In this document: positions 45,131-58,005 of the stretch, piece by piece
Layout: every line of letters begins with the position of its first letter
How positions within the stretch are numbered: the stretch's first letter is position 1
Source of the DNA: Chrysoporthe austroafricana
Taxonomy: Eukaryota > Ascomycota > Sordariomycetes > Diaporthales > Cryphonectriaceae
Reading direction: 5' to 3'
DNA length: 64,000 nucleotides
Assembly: GCA_001051155.2 (NCBI GenBank)
Contig: JYIP02000002.1
Span: 4,631,315 to 4,695,314 of the forward strand
Made by a program: the position numbers and the translations under genes
Notes under the pieces: model-generated
The model's database searches: none
The model's input: only the letters and a program-made list of their open reading frames with translations
What the model was told of the DNA's origin: nothing

Positions 45131-46900
45131 TTAGCCAACCTGGCTACCATTCCGCCCCATACCACCGCCGCCGGTGACAGGACCCATCTGCATCATGCCA
45201 GCACCCATGCCACCACCATTCATCAGGCCGTTGCTCCCGTTTATGCCACCACCATTCAAGCCAGCACCGACGGCATTGCCCATGTTGGTAGGGTTCATGG
45301 TATTTGCTTGGTTGTTGCTGTTCATACCCAGAGCAGAGACTTCATGGCGGTTGTACAACTCCCTGAGCCGCTTCACCCAATGCTTGCGCAGCTGATCGGA
45401 CATCATGCAGAACATCATGGCCTTGTTCGTGTCGCAGAGGACCTTCTCGCCGATCCGGATCTGCAGGTCCGGGTCCTCCTCCGCGAAGTCGCGGAAGAAA
45501 GTCTCCATCGCCTGCTCCTGCCACCGGGGTGTGGGCGGTGGTTGCGGTGGCGTGTTGCGGAAATTGCGCACGAACTCATTGAGGGCAATCATGGCTTCTT
45601 GAAGCTGTTGGCGAGGAACCGGGGCTGAGCCACCGGAAGATGAGTGGTTATTGTTAACGGGTAGTTGGCTGGCGTGATTGTTGGTGCTGTTGGAGGTGCT
45701 GTTGGAGGCGTTGTTCAAGGTGCTGTTTAAGGTGCTGTTTAAGACGGTATTACCGCCATCGGGTTGGTTATGGGTGTCGATATTCATGAGCTGCGCCGGG
45801 TGCGTCAGGTCGATAATATTGTTGTTAGGAGTTCGTCGACGCTTCTCGCTTGGACCAGAGGCATTGGTAGGCGCGAGGAAATGCTTGCGCGACTGGTTGG
45901 TTTGGGGCGTCGTCTCGTCATCGGGAGGGGTCAGGGCGCTGCTCGATGCGACAGAGGCGCGATTCTGTACAGTGGTCGAGGCAGGGTGAACGGTGCCGTT
46001 GGAAGGCACGGTGGGTGGAAGAGCGGGGGGGGTCTCGGCCGGAGCCTGGAATATGGCCTGAGTTGTGCTTGGAGAGAGAAGATTCATAACGTTGGTTCCA
46101 GGAGTCTCGAGATCATCGGCGTCGGGCAGGGCATCGAGACCCTTGCGCCTCGGCCTGGTGATGCGCTTCGGCGCGCCTCCGGAGCCGATGACATCAGGAA
46201 AGAGGATCTCCATGTAATCCTCATGTTCGAAGGCGCGGTTGCGTAGGGACTTGGATAGGGGTTCTCTCTGTAGTTGGTCGCAAATCGTCAGCGCCTGTCT
46301 CGCAATAGACTAAAGACGTGGCCCTGCTCCATCAGCGACCCCGACCAAGCCCGGACTTGATCTCAACCATGCTGATGAGATTGATGACAGGTCTGAGGTT
46401 GGGGAGTATCTCTTTCGAGGGGTGGGGGTGTCTTCCATCTTGCAGTACCAAACAGACGGCCGCCATGCTCTGTGATTCAGGCAACGGATAAAGTCACTCA
46501 CCTGGATATGCGCCCTCCAAGCGGCCTCACTGGCCGTCACGATTTTCGTCTTGGGGTTGTACAAGAATTCTGGATCCTCGCGCAAACCCCTCCAGAGGCG
46601 GAACTTCTTGCGTGCGTTGTCACCCTTGTTGATCAGGTGGCCCTTGTTGGGGTACGCATTGTGGCGCTCGGCGAGGGCAGCGCAGGCACGGTCCCAGGCC
46701 TCGGACTTGAAGCTGTGGTTGTCCTTGAGGCCCATCTTGACGCTCTCGCAGAGGGACCGAAAAAAAGTAGCCTCATACTGCGGGTTCCAGCTGAAGCGAG
46801 GTCCCTTGCGGTGGGACGGAGTGTGGTGCCGGCCGGGGACGGAGGTGGGATTGGCGATGGGCTGTATAGCCTCGGAAGAGTCATACTCGTCCTCAGACAT
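45131..46900 (-). CDS. Myb/SANT-like DNA-binding protein
   Basis: CDS complement(join(45131..46267, 46502..46900)), 511 aa from the first ATG (MSEDEYDSSEA). The same frame is open upstream to about 47180 with a disordered Ser/Pro-rich sequence but no ATG, so a further 5' exon is possible. Residues about 35-130 form a Myb/SANT-like domain of the trihelix type: FSWNPQYEATFFRSLCESVK, SEAWDRACAALAERHN, LINKGDNARKKFRLWRGLRE, TASEAAWRAHIQ. The 234-nt intron is long for this window. The C-terminal half is disordered, with a basic patch (EKRRRTPNN), an Asn/Ser/Thr repeat region and a Gly/Met/Asn-rich tail. A short helical segment (QEQAMETFFRDFAEEDPDLQ) lies between. A nuclear regulator is inferred; targets unknown. 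Confidence 0.75.
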
Positions 46901-49900
46901 GGTGTCGACAGTCGAGGGAGGAGACTGAAGGCGGGAACGGGGTCGGGTGGAGGGGTTGAACCGTGGACTGGCGGGGGTGTCGGTGGACGTGTCGTCGCTG
47001 TTAGGGGTGCTGGGTCGGCCAGAGTGGAGGTCGCTGACAAGAGACTGGTGGTGTTCCCGGTGGTGGCCTTGATCGTGGTGAACGCGGGCACCCGGGGAGG
47101 ACGACGATGGAGGACTCGAGTTGATGGCGACCCAGGAGCTGGGCTCGGCCTGTTCTGACTGCCGGTCGGACTCTATCCTCAAGGCTGGTCAAGCAGGTCG
47201 GCCACGAGGCGGGCGGGCGGCCAGGCCAGCGTCGACCGCGACACCTTTAGCAAGAAGCGAGGGCTTCTCGACTAGAACCTCGAGAGGTACCCGGCCTGGC
47301 TGTCCGTCCGTACGCTCTCATCGAGGGACGACGTCGGGGGTCGGAACGCAGTGCTGGGCGATGCGGCCGAGCTGGAATCGACGGAGTGCACACCGTAACG
47401 AGCCGTTTCGTGATACCGTAGAAGCGGAGTTGCGAGCTGCAGGGCGGCCGCACGGCGTAGAATTTAGGGGTGCCAGGGAGGTGCGGCACTGGCAGCGGCA
47501 CCGTCAGTGGGTAGGTCGAACCGAGGACTGGTAAATTGTGGGCTCGGGATTGGCCAGACGGGACGGTAGGGTGGGGTCCGCGGGGGATGCAGTACCCGAC
47601 CGTACCCGTGAGCTCGCTGGAAAACGGAACTGACTAAGCGCGTGTGCTCAGATATCTCGGGTTGTTGAAGACGAAGGACAGACGGCTCGACTCAACCAGC
47701 ATGCAGATCCCATTTGGCAGCCTGCGATCCCGAGAAGCTGAGGAGGAGAGGCGAGCGGTTCCGAGCATATTAAAGCCGAGTGAGACACTGGTTGACCGAC
47801 CGACTGGCTGCTGCATCGTACAGCTCACCCGACCCTTCCTCTCACGGCACCACAAAGACAGGCCATTCACTCCAGCCTGGCTGAGTCTGGCAGCGTTCAT
47901 CTCGAGTTTGCTGCCATTATTGATCCTGTGTTTTCACGCATCAAGCAGCCGCTTTGACACCAGCCGACCTTTGAGATGCCAAGAAGCAGTGCCTTTAGGG
48001 AGAGAGGTCTTTGGTAGGCATGGGGAAAAGAAACCAGCAAACACTGGGGCTGCGGGGTGGACGGCATCTGTCGGGGGTGCTGACCTTAATGCGGCCTAGA
48101 TGCCATGAGTCTGGCCTTTCGTCATGCCTTGCGTCTTTATGCGCGCGCTCTCCCCTTTACTACCCTCGCTCGTGGGAGTGGGAATGAGAGCAACGTCTGG
48201 ACCGGCGTGCACTGTCAACTCACTCCCCTTTAATGCCTGGTACGCCTTAAGATGCGCCGCAGGGCGATCGGCACCACAACATTCCAAAGATAGCACTTAC
48301 ATGCCCAGGGAAGCACATGAGCCCCCCTTGACTCCCCCTCCAAGAAAAAAAAAAATGTACCAAGGTAGATCGCAGCCCTCCTTCAAATCCCAGGCTGAGA
48401 GCTGATAGGATACCAATGGGCTGCTCGTACTCGCGCGCGATCAAGCTTCCCCTTTGTCAAGAGCCCTGGGCAGCGCATGCTGCTGACGCTCCCTTCGCCG
48501 GGGTCTGAATCTGATGTCTGGGCCTGTGGGTCGTCTGGTGTCAAATTCGGCATTGGCCCCAGAGACCCACTCTCCTGCAGCTGCAGCAAGCTAGGTTTTG
48601 GACTTGTGGGGTGTGGGCGCCAATGATGAAATCCCGCGCGGTGGGATCCTCCTCTGCAAGCCAGATCTGCTGGGCAGGCTCCGGATTGATTGCAGAGAGG
48701 AAGACCGTGCTCGTGAGCTTCTCGAGGTATGTAGTTTGCCGACCCTTTGAGAGTTGGCGCAAAGAGGGGCCAGGGAGAGGACGAGACAAAGAAAGGCACA
48801 TAGTAGTCTGGTGCCGTTAACCTTGAATTCCCTGCTGTACTGCAGTACAGTAAGGTTAAACTGGACGGCGCAGGTGGTCCCCTGCTTGGTGGGGCGGGGG
48901 ACTGGGCTGCCCCGCAAGAGTGCTTTGCTTTTGCCATCTCTCCCAGCCCGCCGTACCCGCCAACCTATGTCGCCTCTCATCAGGGAACATGCAACAACGA
49001 AGCTGCGAGCGCCAGACGGTAGCAGCTCTCTCACGATGGATCCTTCAGCCCCCATAACGCTCATCGCAGGCATCGCCCGCAAGCAATGGTGGTGATTCTA
49101 CTCTCCCCGGCTGATTTCTCTTCTTCAGTGTGTCATATAACGAGGACCATCGAGCCCATCCAACCCCGCCAGAGCAGTCAAGGAATGCTCGCGCGCTGGG
49201 ACGAAAACAACCCGGCACCAATCGCATCGTGTAGATGGAGAGCTCCAGCTGCACCACGCTGGAGAGCTGCCTTCCGATGTGCGCGCGCGGCTTTTCCAGA
49301 CCGACAGTTCCACCGGACGAACGTTGAAACCGGCACCATTTTGCGTCTGAGGATCCTGAAACAACCACTACCTCCACCGCCACAGCACAGATGATTCACT
49401 TGGCAACCAGCCTCCGATCGTCGAGAACGCCCGCGGGTTCTTCGTTAGCAGCCTTGTGATCGACTTCGCAGCACCTGCTATGATCATCATGATCACCAAG
49501 ATTCTGCTGAGGACCATGGCTATTTGCAGCCCTAGCTCTGGCTGTGGCTGTGGGAGCAGCAATCACTTCCCCGTCAGGATAGTCTGGCATGGAAGTATAG
49601 TAGTATGGTGACATAGAAACTTCGCACAGGACAGGTGCACTCGGTACGCTGCTACCTGTCCTCGACATCCAGGTGGACTCATCACTCTTCCTCTGCCTCT
49701 GCCAAGGACCGACAGCAATTCGATCCGACCCAGAGAAGTCAGGAGGATGCATTCAATTTACGAGTACATCAGCAGCTCCCGAGCCTCAGTCTGGGTGAGC
49801 GACACTGAAAGAAGCCAAGTCGTTGTCGGAACGCTCAGTGGTTTCTGCTTCATCTCAAGGTCCGATGAAGCATCGCGACTGGCTGCTGGGCTACGGCTTG

Positions 49901-51642
49901 TCAGCTCTACGAAGCTGTCATCACCAGTGATCTTCCGCAGCCGAGCTCATCATTTATGCACCATACCTGATCTCGACAAGCACTCGGCTGCGGCAGATCA
50001 GCGCATCTCTGCAAGACAGCAGCCTGAAACGGCGGGCGAACGATTCCTCGGCTAGCCGGCCTTTGGTCAATGAGCTCGCTCCCAATCAGCTTGCCTAAGG
50101 TCCGCCAAGGAAGATCTGTTTTCGTTTCTCGTGATCTAGCGTGATCTGTTGGCTGTGAACCAAAATTGGATCACAGGATCCCACCGCGCCTCTCTAAGGC
50201 TCCGTCCAGTCTCTCTCCTCGGAAACAAAGAACACGCGCTTGAGAACCTGAGCACATTCGCGCTGGCTGGCAAACACATCAGATTAATGGACAATCTTGA
50301 GGCCGGACAATGACTCTTCCGATGACTCGTCCTGCCACCCCGTCACCTGTACTGGTTTCCGCTTGACGGTCTAGCTGCTGATTCAGGTCGGCTTCTCGGT
50401 GCCGTCAACCGAACATCCTCTCATTTTACCAAGTCTTCCGAGGATGTCAATGTTTGGGCCCATCCCTCGAAACTACACAGCCGACCTCCATGCCGTGGTC
50501 CCGAACTCGTGTTCTTGTGAGATCATCTGCTGTCCATGTTTACTGGCTGCCATTGGATGGATACCGCCAATGCGATGTCTTGTTGAAGATCGGCTCACAG
50601 CGGTCGAGGGCCTGGGAGGCCACTATGAAGACCACAGTAGCCCACCCGACAGGTCCATTAAACCACGGCCAAGACTTCGCTACCTCCTTACTGCACACAG
50701 CCACAGCCACCTATTTTCAGAGCCACGCCATTTCTTGACGTGCATGGTGATCGTCAAGTAGCGGGAAGGCGGATCGACCGTTTTACCCGCCTGCTAAAGG
50801 TCAATTGATTCGTGCGAAGATCTGTGGCGTTCGACTTTCTCAAACAAGCAATCTGAGGCAGCTCACCTACCAACCGGGGAAAGGTTGCAGCAGATGCTCG
50901 GATTGCACCCAGTCCAAGGTTCCAGACCCTTGCATGAGGCTCTTCGTCTCCCTGAACGAGCCCCTCAACCATCCCTGCTCAAGCATGCGGCTCCTGCGCT
51001 GCTCCACCACCTTCGCCTCCGTCGACATGGATTATCATGGGTCCCCGGACCTTAACTGGTTTAACCTTACCTCTGCTCCACCGCGATGCCACAGGCGCTG
51101 TCTTGGATCGATGTCCAGGTGCAACTGAGCGCGTCTGGCACGAGATACTCTCCGGCCAGGGTGTGTGGAAGTTGTGCCAAGCGGCAGACTCGTCCTGTCA
51201 GGCGTACGTAACCTGCCTCTATTCAGGATGGTCCTCCCTGGCACATCCAAGTACCCTGTCTCCGTGTTTGCGGATTTCATCCTAACACCTGGACCTCGTT
51301 ACGGACCGAAGCTTAATGTTTGAGTTCCTACTTTAACATGTGCTCCACCGTCCCCTGAGTGGGTGCTAGTCGCCTATCTCGTCACCCTGCCCCAAGAAGC
51401 GCTCGTGGTTTATTTACTCTGTACATCCCGCTGATTATAGTCTTTCTTCCATCATCTCTCTTCACCCGTTGCGTCTCTTCCCATCCAGTACATACACCTT
51501 TGCTCCGGTAGCGAGCAGGTAGGAATTATTTGGGATTGATTATTGTCTCCCTTCCTACTCTGCGTCTTCTTCTCCTCGTCCACCTGGCGTGGTCCTCTTG
51601 TATCATTCTCTTCTCACACCTTTTGCTCGACCAGCCGGCATA
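46901..51642. other. 4.7-kb gene-free region
   Basis: Apart from possible 5' sequence of the Myb-like gene (to about 47200), no gene is supported. Long open frames on both strands (for example minus 48383-48937) have low-complexity composition and no domains. A nested palindrome lies at 48817-48859. The last 200 bp before 51643 are pyrimidine-rich and look like the core promoter and leader of the protease gene. Confidence 0.4.
48817..48859. repeat. Nested inverted repeat
   Basis: A perfect 16-bp palindrome, CTGTACTGCAGTACAG (48835-48850), sits inside an outer 8-bp inverted repeat, TTAACCTT (48817-48824) and AAGGTTAA (48852-48859). Could form a cruciform or bind a dimeric factor; function unknown. 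Confidence 0.75.
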
Positions 51643-53010
51643 ATGCAGTCTTTCATCAGAGCCGTTCTTTTCCTGGGCTTTCTAGCCGCCATGGTGGCAG
51701 CAGCGCCGTCGCCAAACATTCAGAAGCGGGGTGTGTTCCACGTGGAGCGGGTACGAAATGTAAACTTCAAAGGACACAACGGTCCTAGGCAATACTTGAA
51801 GTCGCTGAGGAAATACCGCATGAACATCCCACCTGCATTGATGGATGCCATAAGGAATCAGTCAAGCACGGCAACCTCCGTTGAGGACAAGCTTGCCAAC
51901 ACCAAGCTCGCTGCTGCTACCAACGACAGTTCTGCCGCCACAAATACTACTATCCTTGCTGCTGGCACTGGTATGGTTGCAGCTACACCCGAGCAGGGTG
52001 ATGTCGAGTATCTGGCTCCAGTGACCATCGGTGGACAGACTATCAACCTCGACTTCGACTCCGGATCCTCCGACCTATGGGTTTTCAACACCCAACTCGC
52101 CAGCGCTGACACCGCTGGTCACACTCTTTTCGACCCCACGAACTCCACCAGCTTGAAAATGTTGACCGGCGCCACCTTCTCCATTAGCTACGGTGACGGC
52201 TCAGGCGCCGCCGGCAATGTGGGAACTGACACGGTCAACATCGGCGGTGCGACCGTAACTAGCCAGGCTGTCGAGCTGGCCACCGCCGTGTCGTCATCCT
52301 TCGTCCAGGACACCAACAGCAACGGTCTTGTTGGCCTAGCCTTCAGCAAACTCAACACGGTTAAGCCCCAACAGCAAAAGACCTTCTTCGACAACGCGAT
52401 GCCCTCGCTCGCGGAGCCGGTCTTCACTGCTGACCTTCGCCACGCCGCTGTGGGAGCGTACACTTTCGGCGCCATCGACTCCACGAAGTTCAACGGCACC
52501 ATGCAATGGGCCGCCGTCAACACGACTTCGGGCTTCTGGCAGTTCAGCAGCACCAAGTTTGCGGTCGGCAACGGCACGGCGCAGGCAGCCAACCCTACTG
52601 GCCAGGCCATTGCTGATACTGGCACCACCCTCATCATTGCCGACCCCACTGTCGTCGACGGTTATTATTCCCAGGTGCCGTCTGCGCAGAATAATGCTCA
52701 GGTTGGCGGTGTCACTGTGGACTGCGACGCTACCCTGCCGGATCTGATGCTTGATGTCGGCGGTAACATGGCCCGTGTGAGGGGAGATGACATCAACTTT
52801 GCGCAGGTTCAGGGCAACAGTAAGTCACCAATTACAATATACAAAGTCAGTGGTGATGTCGTGCTAACGTGCAACTTAACAGCTTGCTTCGGCGGTGTCC
52901 AGGCTGGTGACGCCGGTGGCCTGGCCATCTATGGCGACATCTTCTTCAAGTCACAATTTGTGGCGTTCAACGGCGGCAACAACTCGCTCGGCCTGGCTGA
53001 GCACCAATAA
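51643..53010 (+). CDS. Secreted pepsin-like aspartic protease
   Basis: CDS join(51643..52819, 52883..53010), 434 aa. A signal peptide (MQSFIRAVLFLGFLAAMVAAA) is followed by a propeptide with a dibasic QKR and a basic stretch (FKGHNGPRQYLKSLRKYRMN); mature enzyme likely starts near residue 110. Peptidase family A1: catalytic Asp139 in DFDSGSSDLWVF (Ser replaces the commoner Thr) and Asp325 in IADTGTTL. The flap tyrosine is in SYGDGSGA, and a C-terminal disulfide partner is at TCFGGVQ. Closest in type to fungal penicillopepsin/aspergillopepsin I. The 63-nt intron is a multiple of three without a stop; its GTAAGT donor, CTAAC branch and AACAG acceptor, and the restored NTCFGG, support splicing. 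Confidence 0.92.
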   Translation: MQSFIRAVLFLGFLAAMVAAAPSPNIQKRGVFHVERVRNVNFKGHNGPRQYLKSLRKYRMNIPPALMDAIRNQSSTATSVEDKLANTKLAAATNDSSAATNTTILAAGTGMVAATPEQGDVEYLAPVTIGGQTINLDFDSGSSDLWVFNTQLASADTAGHTLFDPTNSTSLKMLTGATFSISYGDGSGAAGNVGTDTVNIGGATVTSQAVELATAVSSSFVQDTNSNGLVGLAFSKLNTVKPQQQKTFFDNAMPSLAEPVFTADLRHAAVGAYTFGAIDSTKFNGTMQWAAVNTTSGFWQFSSTKFAVGNGTAQAANPTGQAIADTGTTLIIADPTVVDGYYSQVPSAQNNAQVGGVTVDCDATLPDLMLDVGGNMARVRGDDINFAQVQGNSKSPITIYKVSGDVVLTCNLTACFGGVQAGDAGGLAIYGDIFFKSQFVAFNGGNNSLGLAEHQ

Positions 53011-56000
53011 GCGAATGTTACATAGGCTCCGCGTACATAGGCGAGAGAGTCAATGATGACGAGGCATGAACAAATCAAAGAACTCATCTATATCCTGTCA
53101 AGCGCGCTTGTAAAGTTCGAGCCGGTTTCTTAGTCATATGTGTCTCTACTATCATCAAATATTTTTGTTATCCTGTACATATCCAGATGCAACAGGAAGG
53201 ACTTGACTTCTGCTCATGATGGACGGATATCTGAGCATAGGGGATTGCTGTATCATGAATAGAGCCAGTATCACCACTACGGGTTGTCTCCTCGCTCCCG
53301 CTGACTGACCAGGGGTGACATTCAAGTCCTTACTTACAGACGCAGCGGTCCGGACCCAAAATGCCGGCGCGGAGACCAACGACTAGCCAGCGACACTAAG
53401 GACCTACGAGACAATGAAAGTCGCGCGAGACATTCCACCCGCGGCAACGTCTTGCAATCAATTGTTAGGCCAAGGCCGCGCCAGCACAATTGGTTCCCGG
53501 TACCCGCCGCGCCTGGGCACGGGAGATCGGCTGAAACGCCAACGGTGTCTGGCATTTGTCTGACTCTGCCCCCAAACGGCAGGCTTTCTTGTCCGAAGTC
53601 GTCTTCCGAAAACTCGCATCGCTGGCGCGCAGGCACGCGAGGGCCGGAGTCGGCCGCTCTCTGCACTGTCAAGCTGTGTAGAGCGAGGCTTGCTTCACCT
53701 GGCGCGCGCGAGTGGGCGGTCGTCATCGCGCCGAGGCTCGAGGCCTGACCGGCTAGGCGGGCTCCTGGAATCCTTTTGATTCATGATCCCTGCCTGCCAC
53801 GCGTCTGCGCCTGTGTCTGTCCTGCCGGCGTCAACTTTTTTCCTCCGCGCTCCGTCGCCAGCTGCATAAGTCCGGCCCATGCTCTCGGTCCAATTCTGGA
53901 GACGCCATGGGCCCATCGAACGTTTTTGGTTTTTTTTTTTTTTTGTCGGGTGTGGCAGTTGGGCTCGGCTCGCTTTCTCGGCTCTGTCGCCTCTTAAGAG
54001 CCAGGGGGAGAGGCGAAAGAGCCGGGGAGCGCCGCCATTCTTCCAAGCTCAGAAGCTAGAGGGCCTATTGAGTTTGGTCCGAGTTTTCCTATGCAGCTCG
54101 TGACGAGGCGGGGGAGGAGGGTGAGGGAGGGTGAGTGATTACGTCCCCCTTCCAAGGTTGAAAGAGGCTCACAAGGTCACCGCCTCTTGTTCCGTGCCAG
54201 TGTCCACCTAAACTCCCGCTCCCCCTTTCCTCTACCCTTCTCAGGATGTGTCTTGGCGACTCTGCACAAGTTATTGAGCTCTACAGCAGACGGACATGTG
54301 CATAGTAGTACTGTGGTGAGCACTAAACGTACGCTTCCCACGGCAAGATCTCGGCAAGTCAGGCACGTCGTCGGCCCGACCCCGTAGATCATTCCTGCCA
54401 GGTGCCTTGGCGAGCATGTACGTCAGAGACCCATAAGCTCACTAAACCACCGGCGATGTCGTTACTGGCACAGCGGCCGCACTTGAGGTTTGATGGTTTG
54501 CTTCCGCATCCGTATAATCCGTATAGAAGCTGTGAGCCGCTTGACCTCATCCGTGGAGACTTGACCCCGTATTTCCCCGTTCGATCCCCGCGTGCCCCAC
54601 TATTCATTTCCTCACGGACGGTCTGGGGAAGCCGGGTGAACAATCTGGAGCGCGTCGTCCCTGCCCCGGCGTTCGTGTCCGTCTGCCAAGGCCGGGGATT
54701 CTGGTTCTCGGCCAACTTCCGGTCATGCCGGAGTGGCTGGAGAGAGGAGGCGCGGGGGAGAAAGATGTGCTTGGCCTACGGAACTGCCTTCGGCGTTCAT
54801 GCGTCTTCCGGTGCTCTCCAGCCTGTCAAGAGAGGACCTGACCATTCCCCAGACCCTCCATCCCCGCGGGCAGCAGCGGGCGCGAGATGCGAGGTCCACG
54901 TCTTATCTGGGTCCCCTTCGGCCTCACCTCCACAATTGCGCCGAGTGCTGGTGCCGCCTTTTCCGATGACGCCCCATTTTCTTGCCAATTTTGGAGGTTA
55001 GTCTCAGAAGTCCACGCGGATAGTGGGACTCAGGCCTGCCGTGTGTGCATCAGTCTTCCGGAGCCTCGGTGGCAGACCGCGAGGTCGAGTCCGGATTGTC
55101 GCCGAAACCTGGGGGAGGTGTCGCTGGGCCATCGCGTGGCAGATCTTGGGGACGTGGCCCATGGGGAAAGTGGAAGTGGCATGCTTCAAAGGTCGAGTAC
55201 ATGGTTATATCTCGGGTTTGTTGAACTTATCTCCGCATGCAGTTCACATGGCTGAACGAGTCGATAGATGCGTGTGCACCCATCCTTCCGGGAGGCTATT
55301 TTGGGACACTGGGTCGGAAGCCAGCCCAGACCCCCGAGCCGTGACCAACAAGAGCCCCCTTTCGCTGGGCAGCTCCGGCCAGGGTTCTTCCCACTGGCCA
55401 GCCTGCTTCCTCCCGGGTCTGTCTGCGGCCCTGCCACGCACACTGGGCCGTTGATGGGGGCATACTTCTTGCTATAGACCCAGAATATCGCCGCGAGAGC
55501 GGCCGAGTCCGAGCCTCACACCCCAGAAGAGCCCAACAAGCATAGAGATTGGGTCGCAGCCTGGGGTACCGGTGGAGGTTGCATCTGGGGAATGTCGTCT
55601 CTCGAGGCGCCTGCGGCTCGATTACAGAGCATGGAGACAGATCACTGAGCAGGCTGCTTTCGTAGCCCAGGCTTCCCCTGGCGCGCAGCGCGAGGATGGG
55701 CCGCGACACCTTGGTCCCCACGGTACACGTCGCTTTTTCTGGAGACCCTTTATCTCTAGATCCAGCGGGAGACGGTCAGCCCCGGTCGGTTGCATCTCGG
55801 CGGGCGATGCAATGTGGCTCTCGCTGCCAGGGCTCAGGCCAACGACCCGGATTGCTGGGACCGTTCTCCTTCCTGCCTCGGATTTGCAATCAGTGAGCTC
55901 GGATGTCATATGGGCATGAGGTGGAGGGGGCGCCGGGCAGAGCTAGCGGAGATTCTTGGGAACGCGGAGGGAGGAGACAGATGCAGTTATAAAGCTGGTT

Positions 56001-56103
56001 GACTGCCCTCGTGTCCATCCTTGCTTTGCTCTCACTCGCTTTCATCGCTTCAAACCGCCTCACTTTCCAACCTCCCCCGCTTGATCTGTACCAACAAGCG
56101 ACG
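53011..56103. other. 3.1-kb intergenic region before the sugar transporter
   Basis: No supported gene. GC-rich, with overlapping open frames on both strands that lack domains (for example plus 54402-55001). A T14 run lies at 53931-53944. Right end is the transporter promoter. Confidence 0.4.
55988..55994 (+). promoter_or_regulatory. TATA box of the sugar transporter gene
   Basis: TATAAAG lies 116 bp upstream of the ATG at 56104, close to consensus and well placed. Confidence 0.55.
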
Positions 56104-58005
56104 ATGGTTGCAGCAGGAGTCCATAGTCAGTCGGCCGTTGGTCGCCTGGCCGCCGAGAGACAACATGGTATTGTGGGCATGCTCAAGAACCCGTACGTCT
56201 CCATGACGTGCTCGTTCGCTGCCCTTGGTTGTATCATGTACGGTTACGATCAAGGTGTCATGGCTCCTGTTCTCGTCATGGGTAGGTAGTTCTCTCTTCC
56301 TCGTGGTCCGCCCTCCTTGAGAGTTTCACGATAAACCACTTCGGGCTCCGCAATAGGGTGCTAACAATATGCAGAGAACTTTCAGGCACAGTTCCCCAGT
56401 CTAATGGGCGATACTATCCAAGGTTGGCTTGTCGCTGCCCTTGAGCTGGGTGCCTGGTTTGGTGCCCTGCTCTGTGGTTACACCGCCGACAAGATCTCCC
56501 GGAAGTACTCCATGAACATGGCTGTCATCATCTTCACCCTCGGTACCTGTCTTCAGTGCTCCGCTAAGAACCCAGGCATGCTCTTCGCCGGTCGTATTAT
56601 TGGTGGTATCGGCATCGGAATGTTCTCCATGGTGATCCCCCTATACCAGGCCGAGATCGCGCCGCCAGAGCTTCGTGGTTCCCTCGTGTCGCTCCAGCAA
56701 CTATCGATCACCATTGGAACGACCGTCGCGTTCTGGCTGGACTATGGTTTCCAGTTCATCGGCGGTAGCGAGTGCAAGCCTTACAATGTCCCCGAGGATG
56801 AGTGGTACATCGACGGCTCGTTCAACTACGAGGCTGCACACGGCCATTTGTGCTCGGGCCAGAAAGACATCGCCTGGCGATTTCCGATCGCCTTTCAGAT
56901 GGTGTTTGCCTGGATTCTTTTCGTCGGCATGTTCTTCCTACCCTTCTCTCCCCGATGGCTCGCCATGAAGCACCGTGACGACGAGTGCATCGCCTCGCTC
57001 TGCAAGCTGCGAAGGCTTCCAGCCGACGACCCCGTTCTGCGTGCCGAGTTCCTCGAAATCAAGGCTGCCGTCATGTTCGACGAGGAGGTCGAGTCAGAGC
57101 TTAAGGCTACTGGAAGGTTCGGTACCTGGAGGCCACTCTTCGCCAAGAACATGCAGAAGCGTGTCTGGATCGGAATCTGGCTCATGATCTTCCAACAATT
57201 CGTAAGTCTCCTGCTGCACACACTAGACCGCACCAGCGGATGTAGTACTAATCTGTTCTCTCAGACTGGTATCAACTCAGTCCTGTACTACGCGCCCCAG
57301 ATCTTCGATAGCTTCGGCCTGACTTCCACGACCGTCAGTCTGCTCGCGACCGGCGTGACGGGTATCTTCCAAATTCTTTTCACCATCCCTGCTGTGCTCT
57401 TCCTCGACAAGTTCGGACGCAAGAGCTTCCTGATCTGCGGTGCCATCGGCATGATGGTGTGCCACGCGATTGTGGCGGGCGTCGAGGGTAGCTTCATGTC
57501 TGACTGGAGCGCGCATCCTGGCGCAGGATGGGCCGCCGTTGCATTTGTCTGGCTCTTTGCGGTCAACTTCGCGTACTCATGGGGTCCTGTCACCTGGGTG
57601 GTCGCACAGGAGATCTTCCCCAACTCGCTACGGTCGAAGGGTGTGGCTATCACGGCGTCGACGAACTGGATGTTCAACTTTGTCATCGGCCTGACGACCA
57701 AGGACATGCTGTCCTCGAGCGGCATGTCCTACGGTACCTACATCTTCTTCGCGTGCTTCTGCGGCATGGGCGCTGCATTCGTCTGGAAGTGCATTCCCGA
57801 GACTAAGGATAAGACTCTCGAGGAGCTGGATGTCTACTTCGGCGGGGACGACACTACTATCGCCGCAGAGGATAAGGCGCGCATGGATCGTATCTATGCG
57901 GATCTTGGTCTGACCGGTGTGGAGAGGCCTGAGGATCTGAGCGAGAAGGCCCCGGCTGGTATTGATGTTAAGCACCATGACTCTACATCTGAGCCTGAGG
58001 CTTAG
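56104..58005 (+). CDS. MFS sugar transporter
   Basis: CDS join(56104..56281, 56375..57201, 57265..58005), 581 aa. Sugar-porter family, proton-coupled uptake of mono- or disaccharides at the plasma membrane. Family motifs: YGYDQGVM in helix 1, GWLVAALELGAWFGALLCGY, GRIIGGIGIGMFSMVIPLYQ with the following EIAPPELRG, QQFTGINSVLYYAPQIF across the second splice, FLDKFGRKS, and PETKDKTLEELD at the end of helix 12. Twelve helices can be traced. The usual PESPRWL reads PFSPRWL. The extracellular loop between helices 3 and 5 contains a Cys-rich insert (ECKPYNVPEDEWYIDG). Intron 2 (63 nt) is in frame without a stop, but skipping it is required for QQFTG. Convergent with a GH115 gene. Substrate cannot be read from sequence. 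Confidence 0.92.

Noticed and set aside
46502..47182. Starting the Myb/SANT-like protein at the beginning of the open frame near 47180
   Set aside because: No ATG there; the first ATG is at 46900. The upstream frame could belong to an additional exon but this is not supported.
48383..48937. 184-codon minus-strand open frame in the 4.7-kb gap
   Set aside because: Low-complexity Pro/Ser/Leu sequence, no domain, and competing frames on both strands.
54402..55001. 199-codon open frame upstream of the sugar transporter
   Set aside because: GC-rich DNA yields long frames on both strands here; no domain or splice continuation.
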